NCBI GenBank assembly: GCA_027320105.1
Contig: DAHVMA010000036.1
Coordinates: 62,001 to 126,000, forward strand
From: JAKAQB01 sp027320105
Lineage (GTDB): Bacteria > Actinomycetota > Acidimicrobiia > Acidimicrobiales > Palsa-688
DNA: 64,000 bases
Reading direction: 5' to 3'
The notes beneath the pieces are model-generated. The model worked only from the letters and a program-made list of their open reading frames with translations, ran no database searches and was not told the origin of the DNA. Position numbers and translations under genes: made by a program. The number at the start of each line of letters is the position of its first letter. Within the stretch, counting starts at the first letter, position 1. Below are positions 45,106-53,489 of this stretch, in pieces.

Positions 45106-45852
45106 TCACGCCGCGCCGATGCTGCGGCCGCCGCAGACGTACAGGAGCTGGCCGGTCACGTACCACGACTCGTCGGCGGAGAAGAAGGCGACCGCGGACG
45201 CGATCTCCTCCGGCCCTCCGATGCGCCCGACGGGGATCGTGCCGATCAGCCGCTCCTGCACCTCGTCTGCCAGGCCCCGGAACAGCGGGGTGTCGACGAG
45301 CGCCGGCGCGATGGCGTTAGCCGTGATCTGGTACTTCGCGAACTCGAGGGCGCAGGTCCTCGTGAAGGAGACGACCCCGCCCTTCGAGGCGCTGTAATTG
45401 GCCTGCCCCGGACCGCCGAGCCACGCGCGCGAGGCGATGTTGACGATGCGCCCATGTTTCTTCTCCATCATGTGCGCGACCGCCGCCTTGGTGCAGAGGA
45501 ACTGGGAGCGCAGGTTCACGTTCATCACGAGGTCCCAGTCCTCCTCGGACATCTTGACGAGCCACTTGTCGCGCGCGATCCCGGCGTTGTTGACGAGGAT
45601 GTCCACCGTCCCGAACGCCGTGAGCGCACGGTCGACGAGCGCGGCGGCGCCCTCCCCGGTCGAGACGTCGCTCGCGACGTAGGCCACCTCGCCCCCTTCG
45701 GCAGCAAGGCCGTCGGCCGCCGTCTTCACCCGCGCCTCGTCGACGTCGTTCAGGACGACCCGGGCCCCCTGCGCCGCCAGATGCCGCGCGATGCCCTGGC
45801 CGATCCCCTGTCCGCTTCCCGTGACGATCGCCACCCTGCCTGCAACACCCAT
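45106..45852 (-). CDS. SDR-family 3-hydroxyacyl-CoA/alcohol dehydrogenase
   Basis: This classical short-chain dehydrogenase of 248 residues has NAD(P) motif VTGSGQGIGQGIA near 12, the acidic ND after beta-2 (VVLNDVDEARV, favouring NAD), and NNAGIARD. Catalytic Ser is in NIASRAW and YxxxK in ANYSASKGG near 155. It begins at ATG 45852 after GAGAGAGGTGAGAGG. Within the module it would oxidise a 3-hydroxyacyl-CoA ahead of the thiolase. In the bbs pathway this job is done by the SDR pair BbsC/BbsD, whereas here only one SDR is present. Confidence 0.9.
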   Translation of the reverse strand: MGVAGRVAIVTGSGQGIGQGIARHLAAQGARVVLNDVDEARVKTAADGLAAEGGEVAYVASDVSTGEGAAALVDRALTAFGTVDILVNNAGIARDKWLVKMSEEDWDLVMNVNLRSQFLCTKAAVAHMMEKKHGRIVNIASRAWLGGPGQANYSASKGGVVSFTRTCALEFAKYQITANAIAPALVDTPLFRGLADEVQERLIGTIPVGRIGGPEEIASAVAFFSADESWYVTGQLLYVCGGRSIGAA

Positions 45853-45896
45853 GCCTCTCACCTCTCTCTCCCCGCGAAGCGCTCCCGGTCCGTCGC

Positions 45897-46679
45897 TCAC
45901 CGCCCCGTGAAGTGCGGCTCCCTCTTCTCGACGAAGGCCCGCATCCCTTCCTCGCGGTCCTTCGTGCCCCGCAGGAACGCGTGGCACTGGCTCTCGAAGT
46001 CGAGGCCGGTCTGCATGTCGCTCGAGAGCGCGACGTGCACCGACCGCTTGATGCACGCGATCGACAGCGGCGCCCGGGTCGCGATCAGCTCGGCGAGGCG
46101 GTCCGCCTCACCGAGCAACGTGCCCTCCGGGACGACGCGGTTGACGAGGCCGATGCGCAGGGCGGCGTCCGCGTCCACCCGCTCGCCGGTGAACATGAGC
46201 TCCATCGCCGCGCCGGGCCCGACAAGGCGGGTGAGACGCTGGGTGCCCCCCGCCCCCGGCATGCTGCCGACCTTCGCCTCGGGAAGGCCGAAGCGCGCCG
46301 TCGTGTCGGCGACCCGCAGGTCGCACGCGAGTGCGAGCTCGAAGCCACCGCCCAGCACGTAGCCGGCGAGCGCGGCGACGACCGGCTTCGTCATCCGCTC
46401 GATGTCGCCAAACAGGCCGCGGATCACCTCACCGAGGGGGTCCCGACCACCTCCCGCGTCGTACTCGGCGACGCGTCCTTTCACGTCGGCGCCGACCGAG
46501 AAGGCACGGGGCTGGCCGGCAAGGACAACTGCCCGGCATTCCTCGTCCGCTTCGAGCTCGCCGAGGCGGCTACGCAGGTCCGTCAGCATCTCCGGCGTCA
46601 GCGCGTTGAGCGCCGACTCGCGGTTGATCGTCACCCGGGCAACACGGCCAGAGCGCTCGACCCCGATCAGCTCGTCCAT
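45897..46679 (-). CDS. Enoyl-CoA hydratase
   Basis: This 260-residue crotonase has FSVGADVKGRVAEY near 60 (oxyanion loop) and GYVLGGGFELALACDLRVADTTARFGLPEAKVGSMPGAGGTQRL-type blocks near 107-145. Both catalytic Glu are present, in ELALACD and LPEAKVG. It hydrates 2-enoyl-CoA to 3-hydroxyacyl-CoA. It could correspond to BbsH in the side-chain module, or serve as the dienoyl-CoA hydratase step missing from the bzd operon; the sequence does not decide. ATG 46679 is preceded by AAGGAGGCC. Confidence 0.9.
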   Translation of the reverse strand: MDELIGVERSGRVARVTINRESALNALTPEMLTDLRSRLGELEADEECRAVVLAGQPRAFSVGADVKGRVAEYDAGGGRDPLGEVIRGLFGDIERMTKPVVAALAGYVLGGGFELALACDLRVADTTARFGLPEAKVGSMPGAGGTQRLTRLVGPGAAMELMFTGERVDADAALRIGLVNRVVPEGTLLGEADRLAELIATRAPLSIACIKRSVHVALSSDMQTGLDFESQCHAFLRGTKDREEGMRAFVEKREPHFTGR

Positions 46680-46703
46680 GTCGGCCTCCTTGTTCCTCTC
46701 ACG

Positions 46704-47996
46704 CTACCTGGACGTGCACGACGGCACTCGAGTCTCGTTGTCCCGCCGGCTATCTGCCGCTGCGCCCCTACCACCCGCCGTGCCCTCGCCGGCGCGCTCC
46801 CAGCGCGCCGCGGCGCCGGACCGCAGGAGCTCGTCGATGCGGTCCTCGCCGAGCCCGAGCTCGCGTAGGATCTCGGTCGTCTGCTCGCCGACGAGGGGCG
46901 CGGCGCGCTCGGCGCGCGCCGGGGTCTCCGACAGGCGCGCCGGGGTCGCGACGCCCGGCACCGGGCCGAGCTCGGGATGCACGAGGCTCGGGAAGCGCTC
47001 CTCGCCCATCACCGACGGCTCCTCCGCTAGCGCGCGGTAGTCGTTGATCGGGGCGCAGAGCACGTCGACCGCCTCGAGCGAGGCGAGCCACTCGGCCGTC
47101 GGCCGTGCGCGGAACCTCTGCGCGAGCTCCTCTTGCATTGCTGCGCGGTTCTCCACCCGCGCTGCCCCCGTCGAAAAGCGCGGGTCCTCGCCGAGCTCGG
47201 GGCAGCCAAGGACCTCGAGGAGCGACTTCCAGCGGTCGGGCCAGTAGGCGGCGACCATGACGTGACCGTCCGCGGTCGGGAACGCCTCGTTGGGCGCCGA
47301 GTACGGCGCGGCGCTCCCGTTACGGCCCGGCGACGTGCCGCTCGCGAGGAACATCGAGAGCGGCACGGTCTGGAACATGAGCATGGCCTCGAGGAGCGAC
47401 ACCTCTACGCGCTGGCCACGCCCGGTCCGCTCGCGACCGAGCAACGCGAGGAGGATCCCTTGCACCGCCGCCATCGCGCCCATGGTGTCCGCAGCCGGGA
47501 CACCGACCTTCACAGGACTGCCGTCGGGTTCCCCGGTCACGGACATGATCCCACTCATCGCCTGCACGATGCCGTCGACGCCGGGCTTGTCACGCCACGG
47601 CCCTTCCTGGCCGAAGGCCGAAACCGAGCAGTAGACGAGCCGCGGGTCCTCGGCCGCGAGCTCCGCGTAGCCGAGCCCCAGGCGCTCCAGCACACCCGGG
47701 CGGAAACTCTCGAGCAGGACGTCCGAGCGCCGGGCAAGGGCCCGCGCGACCACCAAGCCGTCTGGCTTCTTCAGGTCGATCACAATGGACCGCTTGTTGC
47801 GGTTCATGCCGAAGTACGCGGCCGCATCCCTCCCGACGAACGGCGGGCCGAGGTTGCGGCCCCACTCTCCTCCGGGAGGGTCGACCTTCACGACCTCGGC
47901 ACCGTGGTCACCGAGGATCATCCCCGCGATCGGCCCTGCGGCCCCCTGGGAGAGGTCGAGCACGCGGACGCCGTCAAGGACCCGCGAGGCCGGCAC
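46704..47996 (-). CDS. CaiB/BaiF class III CoA-transferase
   Basis: This 430-residue class III CoA-transferase has an N-terminal VRVLDLSQGAAGPIAGMILGDHGAEVVKV motif split over residues 9-38, GMNRNKRSIVIDLKK near 62, and catalytic Asp in KPGVDGIVQAMSG near 137. EVSLLEAMLMFQTVPL follows near 205. It moves CoA between acids without ATP, for example onto a substituted succinate or aryl acid. In bbs clusters two such genes (bbsE, bbsF) form a heteromer; here only one is present. GTG 47996 overlaps the korC end by 23 bp. The last 30 residues are poorly conserved. Confidence 0.9.
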   Translation of the reverse strand: MPASRVLDGVRVLDLSQGAAGPIAGMILGDHGAEVVKVDPPGGEWGRNLGPPFVGRDAAAYFGMNRNKRSIVIDLKKPDGLVVARALARRSDVLLESFRPGVLERLGLGYAELAAEDPRLVYCSVSAFGQEGPWRDKPGVDGIVQAMSGIMSVTGEPDGSPVKVGVPAADTMGAMAAVQGILLALLGRERTGRGQRVEVSLLEAMLMFQTVPLSMFLASGTSPGRNGSAAPYSAPNEAFPTADGHVMVAAYWPDRWKSLLEVLGCPELGEDPRFSTGAARVENRAAMQEELAQRFRARPTAEWLASLEAVDVLCAPINDYRALAEEPSVMGEERFPSLVHPELGPVPGVATPARLSETPARAERAAPLVGEQTTEILRELGLGEDRIDELLRSGAAARWERAGEGTAGGRGAAADSRRDNETRVPSCTSR

Positions 47997-48588
47997 CGGC
48001 GCTCACCTCCTGCGGGGAGGTCGCGGCGAGGTGCTCGTACATCATCGCCCAGCCGCGCCGGAGCGCGACGACGTTGAGCTCGCGGAACGAGCCGGGAGAG
48101 CGCTTGGAGACTGCCGACTCGACGACGCTGGCGTCGAAGCGCTCCATCAGGAGGCCGAGCGCCCCGACGGCGATCATGTTCGCGACGACCTTGGCCCGCA
48201 GCTCGTCGCGGGCGACCGCCTCGAAGGCCAGCGCGATCACGCCGGGCGCGCCGGGATCCACCGCGACGCGGTCCCGGTCTACGACCGCCACCGTCGCCCC
48301 GGAGGCGAGCGCCGCCGTCACGGCGGGCACCCCCGTCGCGAACTTCCGCCACGCCTTGTCGTGCAGGGCGAGGAGGATCCCTGGGACGCCACACTGCGGA
48401 TTGGCGATCGGGGCGTCGGAGATGGCGACGTCGGCACGGCTGGCGCCGCCGCGCGCCTCAGGGCCGTACTCCTGGGTGAGCGCGACCTCGTAGCCCGCGG
48501 CGAGGCCCGCCTCGGCGAGCACCACGGCCGCGAGCGCGAGGCCCTGGCCGCCCGAGCCCGCGCACCGCACGTCGACGCGCCAGCTCAC
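47974..48588 (-). CDS. korC: 2-Oxoacid:ferredoxin oxidoreductase gamma subunit
   Basis: The 204-residue gamma subunit has RCAGSGGQGLALAAVVLAEAG at its N-terminus and the TQEYGPEARGGASRADVAIS motif near 38, typical of KorC/PorG. With KorA and KorB immediately upstream it forms a three-subunit 2-oxoglutarate-type oxidoreductase that decarboxylates the oxoacid and reduces ferredoxin. It starts at GTG 48588, overlapping korB by GTGA. No separate delta ferredoxin gene follows. Confidence 0.88.
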   Translation of the reverse strand: MSWRVDVRCAGSGGQGLALAAVVLAEAGLAAGYEVALTQEYGPEARGGASRADVAISDAPIANPQCGVPGILLALHDKAWRKFATGVPAVTAALASGATVAVVDRDRVAVDPGAPGVIALAFEAVARDELRAKVVANMIAVGALGLLMERFDASVVESAVSKRSPGSFRELNVVALRRGWAMMYEHLAATSPQEVSAGAGLAGP

Positions 48589-49520
48589 GGCCGGTCTCCG
48601 GAAAGGCCCATCGCCTCTTCCAGGGTCTGGCGGCTGCTCTCGTGGAGCACGCCCATCGGCATCACCGGGCGTACCGGCCTCGCGGGCACGTCCTGCAGCG
48701 TCGGCCTGCCAGCGAGGTCTTCCTCGATCGCCGGTTCCGCCCTCGCCTGGCTGATGAGGAGGTCGGCACCGTTCCCGAGGCGGTTGGTGCGCGCGAAATA
48801 CTCGGTGCAGTCGCTCATCACCTCGAGGAAGGAAAAACCCCGGTGGTCCAAGGACCGCAGGAAGAGCTCCTCGAACTCGCGCGAGCGGTAGCTCTGAGCG
48901 CGGGCGACGAACGTCGCTCCCGCCGCCTCGACGAGGGCCGCGGCGTCGAAGGGCCGCTCGTGGTTACCCTGCGGCGAGGTCGAGGTATAGGCGCCGGGAA
49001 TCGTCGTCGGCGCGAGCTGCCCGCCCGTCATGCCATAGATCTCGTTGTTGAACAGCACGCAGGTGAGGTCGATGTTGCGCCGCGCGGCGTGGATGAGGTG
49101 GTTGCCGCCGATCGACAGGCCGTCGCCGTCCCCGGTAACGACGACCACCTCGAGCTCGGGACGGGCAAGCTTGAGGCCGGTGGCGAAGGTGAGCGGCCGG
49201 CCGTGGGTCGTGTGCAGCGTGCACGCGTCCACGTAGCCGACGACTCGGCTCGAGCACCCGATGCCGGCGACGAAGGCGACATCGTCGAGCGTCTCGTAGC
49301 GGCGCGCGAGCGCGCGCAGCATCGCCTCGAAGATGATGCCGTGCCCGCAGCCCGGGCAGAGCATGTGGGGCATCATCTCGTAGCGCAGCAGGCGCTTCTC
49401 GTCACTCGCCGCCGTGGGCTGGCCGACGGGCACCACCTCGCGGGCGTGCGCCCTGCCGCGCGCACGGGTGCCGAGCGCGGGCGTCGGCGCGGTCTCTTTC
49501 CTGACCACCTCGAGAACCAT
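48585..49520 (-). CDS. korB: 2-Oxoacid:ferredoxin oxidoreductase beta subunit (TPP-binding)
   Basis: This 311-residue beta subunit has the CPGCGHGIIFEAMLRAL cluster/TPP segment near 55, GIGCSSRVVGYVD near 85 and the TPP-Mg motif VVVTGDGDGLSIGGNHLIHAARRN near 120. NNEIYGMTGGQLAPTT (KorB/PorB signature) follows near 148. It holds TPP and an Fe-S cluster. In Thauera aromatica a KorAB-type enzyme regenerates the reduced ferredoxin used by benzoyl-CoA reductase; the same role is likely here. The start ATG 49520 touches the last base of korA. Confidence 0.92.
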   Translation of the reverse strand: MVLEVVRKETAPTPALGTRARGRAHAREVVPVGQPTAASDEKRLLRYEMMPHMLCPGCGHGIIFEAMLRALARRYETLDDVAFVAGIGCSSRVVGYVDACTLHTTHGRPLTFATGLKLARPELEVVVVTGDGDGLSIGGNHLIHAARRNIDLTCVLFNNEIYGMTGGQLAPTTIPGAYTSTSPQGNHERPFDAAALVEAAGATFVARAQSYRSREFEELFLRSLDHRGFSFLEVMSDCTEYFARTNRLGNGADLLISQARAEPAIEEDLAGRPTLQDVPARPVRPVMPMGVLHESSRQTLEEAMGLSGDRP

Positions 49521-50668
49521 CAGACCGCGACCTCGTCTCTCGTCACGCTGCGCACATGGTCGGCGAGCTCCTCCGCCGTGATAACGCTCCCGCCCGCCTT
49601 GAGGTACGGAGCGAGGGCCACCGAGCGCCTGGCGAGGCGCTCCACCTCCAAGGCCCACTGCCCCCGGTTCATCTCCGCCACCACCACGAGCTCTGCCCGA
49701 CCGACCACGTCGGCGACCGCGTCCGAGGGGACCGGCCAGAGAAGGCGGGTCCGGAGCAGCCCCGCACGCACGCCCTCGGCGCGCAGCTGGTCGACCGCGG
49801 CTCGCGCGGCCCGGGCGACGATGCCGTAGGCGACGAGGACGACGGACGCGTCCTCGAGGCGGTAGCGCTCGGGCGGCACCGCGCCGACCACCGCGTCGAG
49901 CTTGCGCTCGAGGCGCTCGAGCAGCCGCGCCACCGTCGCGTGGTCAGACGTGGGGTAGCCGCGCTCGTCGTGCATCAGCCCGGTCACGTGGAAGCGGTAG
50001 CCGCGCCCGAAGTCGGGGACCCCAGCGACACCATGGGCGTCCGGTGCGTACGGAAGGAACGAAGGCGAGAACGGCTCGAGCGGGCCGGTGCGCCGACCGA
50101 TCTCCTCGGGGGTCGGCACGTGCAGCACGACGCCCTCGCGCATGTGACCGATCACCTCGTCATAGAGGACGGCGACTGGCGTGCGCAGCATCTCCGCGAG
50201 GCGAAAGGCCTCGATCGTAAGGGCGTAGACCTCCCCCACGTCGCCTGGCGCTAGCGCTACCGTCGCACGGTCGCCGTGTGAGCCCCAGCGCGCCTGCATC
50301 ACGTCGCCCTGGGCGGGCGAGGTGGGCAGGCCAGTGCTCGGCCCGCCGCGCATCACGTCCACCACGACACAGGGGATCTCCGCCAGCGACGCGTAGCCAA
50401 GGTGCTCCTGCATGAGCGTGAAGCCCGGACCGGAGGTCGCCGTCATCGCGCGTCGCCCCCCGAGGGAGGCGCCGAGGACCGCGCCCATCGAGGCGATCTC
50501 GTCCTCCATCTGGATGAACACCCCTCCGCTCCTCGGAAGCTCGCGCACGAGCAGCTCGGCTATCTCCGACGAGGGCGAGATCGGGTAGCCGGCGAAAAAG
50601 GTGCAGCCCGCCGCCAGCGCGGCTCGGGCGCACGCCTCGTTACCTTGGATCAGCTGTCGTTCTGGCAT
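49520..50668 (-). CDS. korA: 2-Oxoacid:ferredoxin oxidoreductase alpha subunit
   Basis: The 382-residue alpha subunit has QGNEACARAALAAGCTFFAGYPISPSSEIAE at its N-terminus (substrate-binding YPISPSSE). Other motifs are QMEDEIASMGAVLGASLGGRRAMTATSGPG split near 52-82, MRGGPSTGLPTSPAQGD near 106, and a transketolase-C part with AEMNRGQWALEVERL. These match KorA proteins for 2-oxoglutarate. ATG 50668 has ACGAGGAGAACT upstream and overlaps the IorB-ferredoxin end by 29 bp. It forms a complex with korB and korC. Confidence 0.92.
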   Translation of the reverse strand: MPERQLIQGNEACARAALAAGCTFFAGYPISPSSEIAELLVRELPRSGGVFIQMEDEIASMGAVLGASLGGRRAMTATSGPGFTLMQEHLGYASLAEIPCVVVDVMRGGPSTGLPTSPAQGDVMQARWGSHGDRATVALAPGDVGEVYALTIEAFRLAEMLRTPVAVLYDEVIGHMREGVVLHVPTPEEIGRRTGPLEPFSPSFLPYAPDAHGVAGVPDFGRGYRFHVTGLMHDERGYPTSDHATVARLLERLERKLDAVVGAVPPERYRLEDASVVLVAYGIVARAARAAVDQLRAEGVRAGLLRTRLLWPVPSDAVADVVGRAELVVVAEMNRGQWALEVERLARRSVALAPYLKAGGSVITAEELADHVRSVTRDEVAV

Positions 50669-51638
50669 AGTTCTCCTCGTTGGCGCGTCCCCGCCCGGCG
50701 GGGACGCGCAGCACGTCGATCGCGAGATCAGGGCACAGCCAGGCGCACAGCTGGCAGCCCGTGCACCGCTCGGGGTGAGCGAAGACCGCCACGTCCAGCT
50801 TGTCGAGGACGAGGCACCTCTCGGGGCAGACGGCGATGCAGATGTCGCAGCCCTTGCACCAGCTGCGCTCGATGCGCACCAGAGGCACCAGCTGGCCGGC
50901 GGCGCCATCCGGCGCGGGCCCAGCGCCCTCAGACGTCCGGGCTGCCCCCGCCGGGTCAGCCGGCCCGGCGGTTGCCGCGGCCCTCTCGGCCGCCGACGCC
51001 TTCGCCGCGCGGACCTCGCCAGCGAGGGCCCGCCCGCGCCGGAACGCCGTCAGGTTGCCCGCCAGCGCCTTGTGGGGGACCCAGACGCCGATCGCCGCCT
51101 CCCACGCCTCCCCGGGGAACGGCAGGAGGACCGAGAGCGCGCCGATCAGCGTCGTCTGGGCGATCACGGGCACGACCGCCGCGGCGTCGCCGGCGACGGC
51201 AAACGTGTCGACTGCGAGCACGCCAGGCGGCACGTCGCCAGAGGACGGGTAGTCGAGCGCGGCGCGGTGGTCGAGCATCGCGGCGGGCGGGATCCGCCGC
51301 TCGGTGCTCACGAGCGCGAGCCCGTCCGGCTTGAGGTACGGAAGGCAGCGCAGGCCCTCCTCCCACTCGAAGGCGACTATCCAGTCCGCCGATCCCGGCT
51401 CCACCATCACCGAGTGGACCTCCGGCCCGAAGCGCACGTGGCTGACGACCGTTCCGCCGCGCTGGGACATGCCGTGCACCTCGGACTTCTTCACGTCGCA
51501 GCCCGCGTCGAGCAGCACCTGAGCGACGAGGTTGCCCGCGAGGACGACGCCCTGGCCGCCGACGCCCGCGACGACGAGATTGCCCGCCACGGCGGACGCC
51601 TCGGGCGCGCCCGCCGCCGCGCCGGCCCGGGGGCTCAT
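50640..51638 (-). CDS. iorB: Indolepyruvate oxidoreductase beta subunit fused to a 2[4Fe-4S] ferredoxin
   Basis: The 332-residue chimera begins with the IorB/gamma domain (VVAGVGGQGVVLAGNLVAQVLLDAG near 21, KKSEVHGMSQRGGTVVSHVRFG near 50, QTTLIGALS). An Ala/Pro-rich linker follows, then a ferredoxin domain with CKGCDICIAVCPERC near 275 and CTGCQLCAWLCP near 305. A ferredoxin domain here resembles the KorD/PorD delta subunit. It may therefore serve IorA, the adjacent KorABC, or both, and could be the electron exit to benzoyl-CoA reductase. It overlaps iorA by 4 bp. Confidence 0.88.
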   Translation of the reverse strand: MSPRAGAAAGAPEASAVAGNLVVAGVGGQGVVLAGNLVAQVLLDAGCDVKKSEVHGMSQRGGTVVSHVRFGPEVHSVMVEPGSADWIVAFEWEEGLRCLPYLKPDGLALVSTERRIPPAAMLDHRAALDYPSSGDVPPGVLAVDTFAVAGDAAAVVPVIAQTTLIGALSVLLPFPGEAWEAAIGVWVPHKALAGNLTAFRRGRALAGEVRAAKASAAERAAATAGPADPAGAARTSEGAGPAPDGAAGQLVPLVRIERSWCKGCDICIAVCPERCLVLDKLDVAVFAHPERCTGCQLCAWLCPDLAIDVLRVPAGRGRANEENYARTTADPR

Positions 51639-53488
51639 CGCGCCGCCCCCGTTCCCGCCGGTGTAGCGCCGCGCTCCACCTCGGGGGGCTCCGTCCCGTC
51701 GTGCACCGAGACGATGGCCCGGGCGGGACACAGCTGCGCGCAGATCGTGCAGCCCGAGCAGACGGCGGGATCGATCGTCACCCGCGGCGGCGTCGTCCCG
51801 GCGACGAGGTCCCAGGAGATGGCAGGGCAGCCGATCTTCATGCAGGCTTGGCACCCGTCGCAGCGGTCGGCGATCACGGTGTACAGGGGGCCGCGGCTCT
51901 TCACCGGCGACTCCACACACGCCCTGCTCGTCACCACGACCGACAGGCCCGGGTAGGCGACCGCGGCCCGCAGAGCCCGGCGGGTCGCCGCGACGTCGTA
52001 GGGGTCGACGACCGTCACCGAGGTGACGCCAGCGGCCCGGCAGATCTGCGCGATGTCGACCGCCCGCGCCGCCCGGCCGCGGATGTCGTTCGCGATCCCG
52101 GGGTGGGGCTGGCCGCCGGTCATCGCGGTCGTCCCGTTGTCGAGGATGACGACGGTGATCTTCGCTCCGCGGTGCAGCGCGTCGAGCAGCGCCGGGATCC
52201 CGCCGTGGAAGAACGTCGAGTCGCCGATGGTAGCGACGATCGGCTGGCTCGACAAGCCCGAGACGGCGAGCCCCGTCGCCATGCCGATGCTCGACCCCAT
52301 CGCGAGGCAGGTGTCCATCGAGGTGATCGGCGGCCCGGCGGCGAGGGTGTAGCAGCCGATGTCACCGGTGACGATGGCGTCGAGCTCGCCGAGCGCGAGG
52401 TACGGGGTCGTGTGGGGGCAGCCGGCACAGAGCACCGGAGGGCGGGACCCGACGACAGGCACCGACGTGCGCTCGACCGGACCGTCGCCCGCGTCGAGCA
52501 CCCCGGCCTCGGCCAGGCCCTTGCGCACCACGGCGGCCGAGAGCTCGCCGGCGCGGGGGAACCACCGCTTGCCCTCGACGGCGATGCCGAGACGGCGGAT
52601 CCCGTCTTCCAGGTAGGGCTCGAGCTCCTCGACCACGAGGAGCCGGTCGACCTTGGCGGCAAAACGGCGGATGCGCTCGGCGGGAAGCGGGAACTCAACC
52701 CCGAGCTTGAGGATGCTCGCTTCGGGGAGCACCTCGCGCACGTGGTGGTAGGAGATCCCCGCGGTGACGACGCCGACGGCGCTCGAGCGCATCTCCTCGA
52801 CGGTGAGCGGGTGGTCCTCGACGAAGGCCTCCAGGCGCTCGAGGCGCTCGAGGTGGACGAGGTGCCGCCTGCGGGCGAAGGCCGGCAGCATGACGTACTT
52901 CGCGGGGTCGCGCGTGAAGGACGGGCCGCCAGACGGCACGGTCCGGGCACCCGCTTCCACCTTCGAGCGGGCGTGCGAGGTGCGGGTCGTCGTGCGGAGC
53001 AGGCACGGCAGGTCAAAGCGCTCGCTCGCCTCGAACGCGGCCCGCACGAAGTCGTAGACCTCCTGGCTGTCGGCGGGCTCGAAGACCGGGATGCCGGCAA
53101 AGCTCGCGAGGTAGCGGTTGTCCTGCTCGTTCTGGGAGCTGTGCATCCCGGGGTCGTCCGCGCTCATGAGGACGAGGCCGCCCTTCACCCCGATGAATGC
53201 GCTCGTCATCAGGCTGTCCATCGCCACGTTCACGCCGACGTGCTTCATCGTCACGAGCACCCGCTTGCCCGCGAGCGCGGCGCCGATGCCGACGTCGAGC
53301 GCCACCTTCTCGTTCGTCGCCCAGTCGACGTCGACCTCCCCGGGGTCCGAGATGCTGGCGAGGTGCTCGAGCACCTCGGTGCTCGGCGTCCCCGGGTAGC
53401 CGGTCGCGACCTCGACGGCGGCGTGGTAGGCGCCGAGGGCGAGAGCCTCGTTCCCTGAGAGCAGGGTGAGCGTCGTCGTCTCGCCCAT
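51635..53488 (-). CDS. iorA: Indolepyruvate ferredoxin oxidoreductase alpha subunit
   Basis: The 617-residue IorA has LSGNEALALGAYHAAVEVATGYPGTPSTEV at the N-terminus (YPGTPSTE substrate motif), ATNEKVALDVGIGAALAG, MSADDPGMHSSQNEQDNR near 108, LCAGCPHTTPYLAL near 355 and GDSTFFHGGIPALLDALHRG for TPP near 430. The C-terminus has two cluster motifs (CDGCQACMKIGCPAI and CSGCTICAQLCPARAI). Known IorAB enzymes oxidise aryl-pyruvates to aryl-acyl-CoA. In this context the product could be phenylacetyl-type CoA plus reduced ferredoxin. It starts at ATG 53488. Confidence 0.93.
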   Translation of the reverse strand: MGETTTLTLLSGNEALALGAYHAAVEVATGYPGTPSTEVLEHLASISDPGEVDVDWATNEKVALDVGIGAALAGKRVLVTMKHVGVNVAMDSLMTSAFIGVKGGLVLMSADDPGMHSSQNEQDNRYLASFAGIPVFEPADSQEVYDFVRAAFEASERFDLPCLLRTTTRTSHARSKVEAGARTVPSGGPSFTRDPAKYVMLPAFARRRHLVHLERLERLEAFVEDHPLTVEEMRSSAVGVVTAGISYHHVREVLPEASILKLGVEFPLPAERIRRFAAKVDRLLVVEELEPYLEDGIRRLGIAVEGKRWFPRAGELSAAVVRKGLAEAGVLDAGDGPVERTSVPVVGSRPPVLCAGCPHTTPYLALGELDAIVTGDIGCYTLAAGPPITSMDTCLAMGSSIGMATGLAVSGLSSQPIVATIGDSTFFHGGIPALLDALHRGAKITVVILDNGTTAMTGGQPHPGIANDIRGRAARAVDIAQICRAAGVTSVTVVDPYDVAATRRALRAAVAYPGLSVVVTSRACVESPVKSRGPLYTVIADRCDGCQACMKIGCPAISWDLVAGTTPPRVTIDPAVCSGCTICAQLCPARAIVSVHDGTEPPEVERGATPAGTGAAR

Positions 53489-53489
53489 C

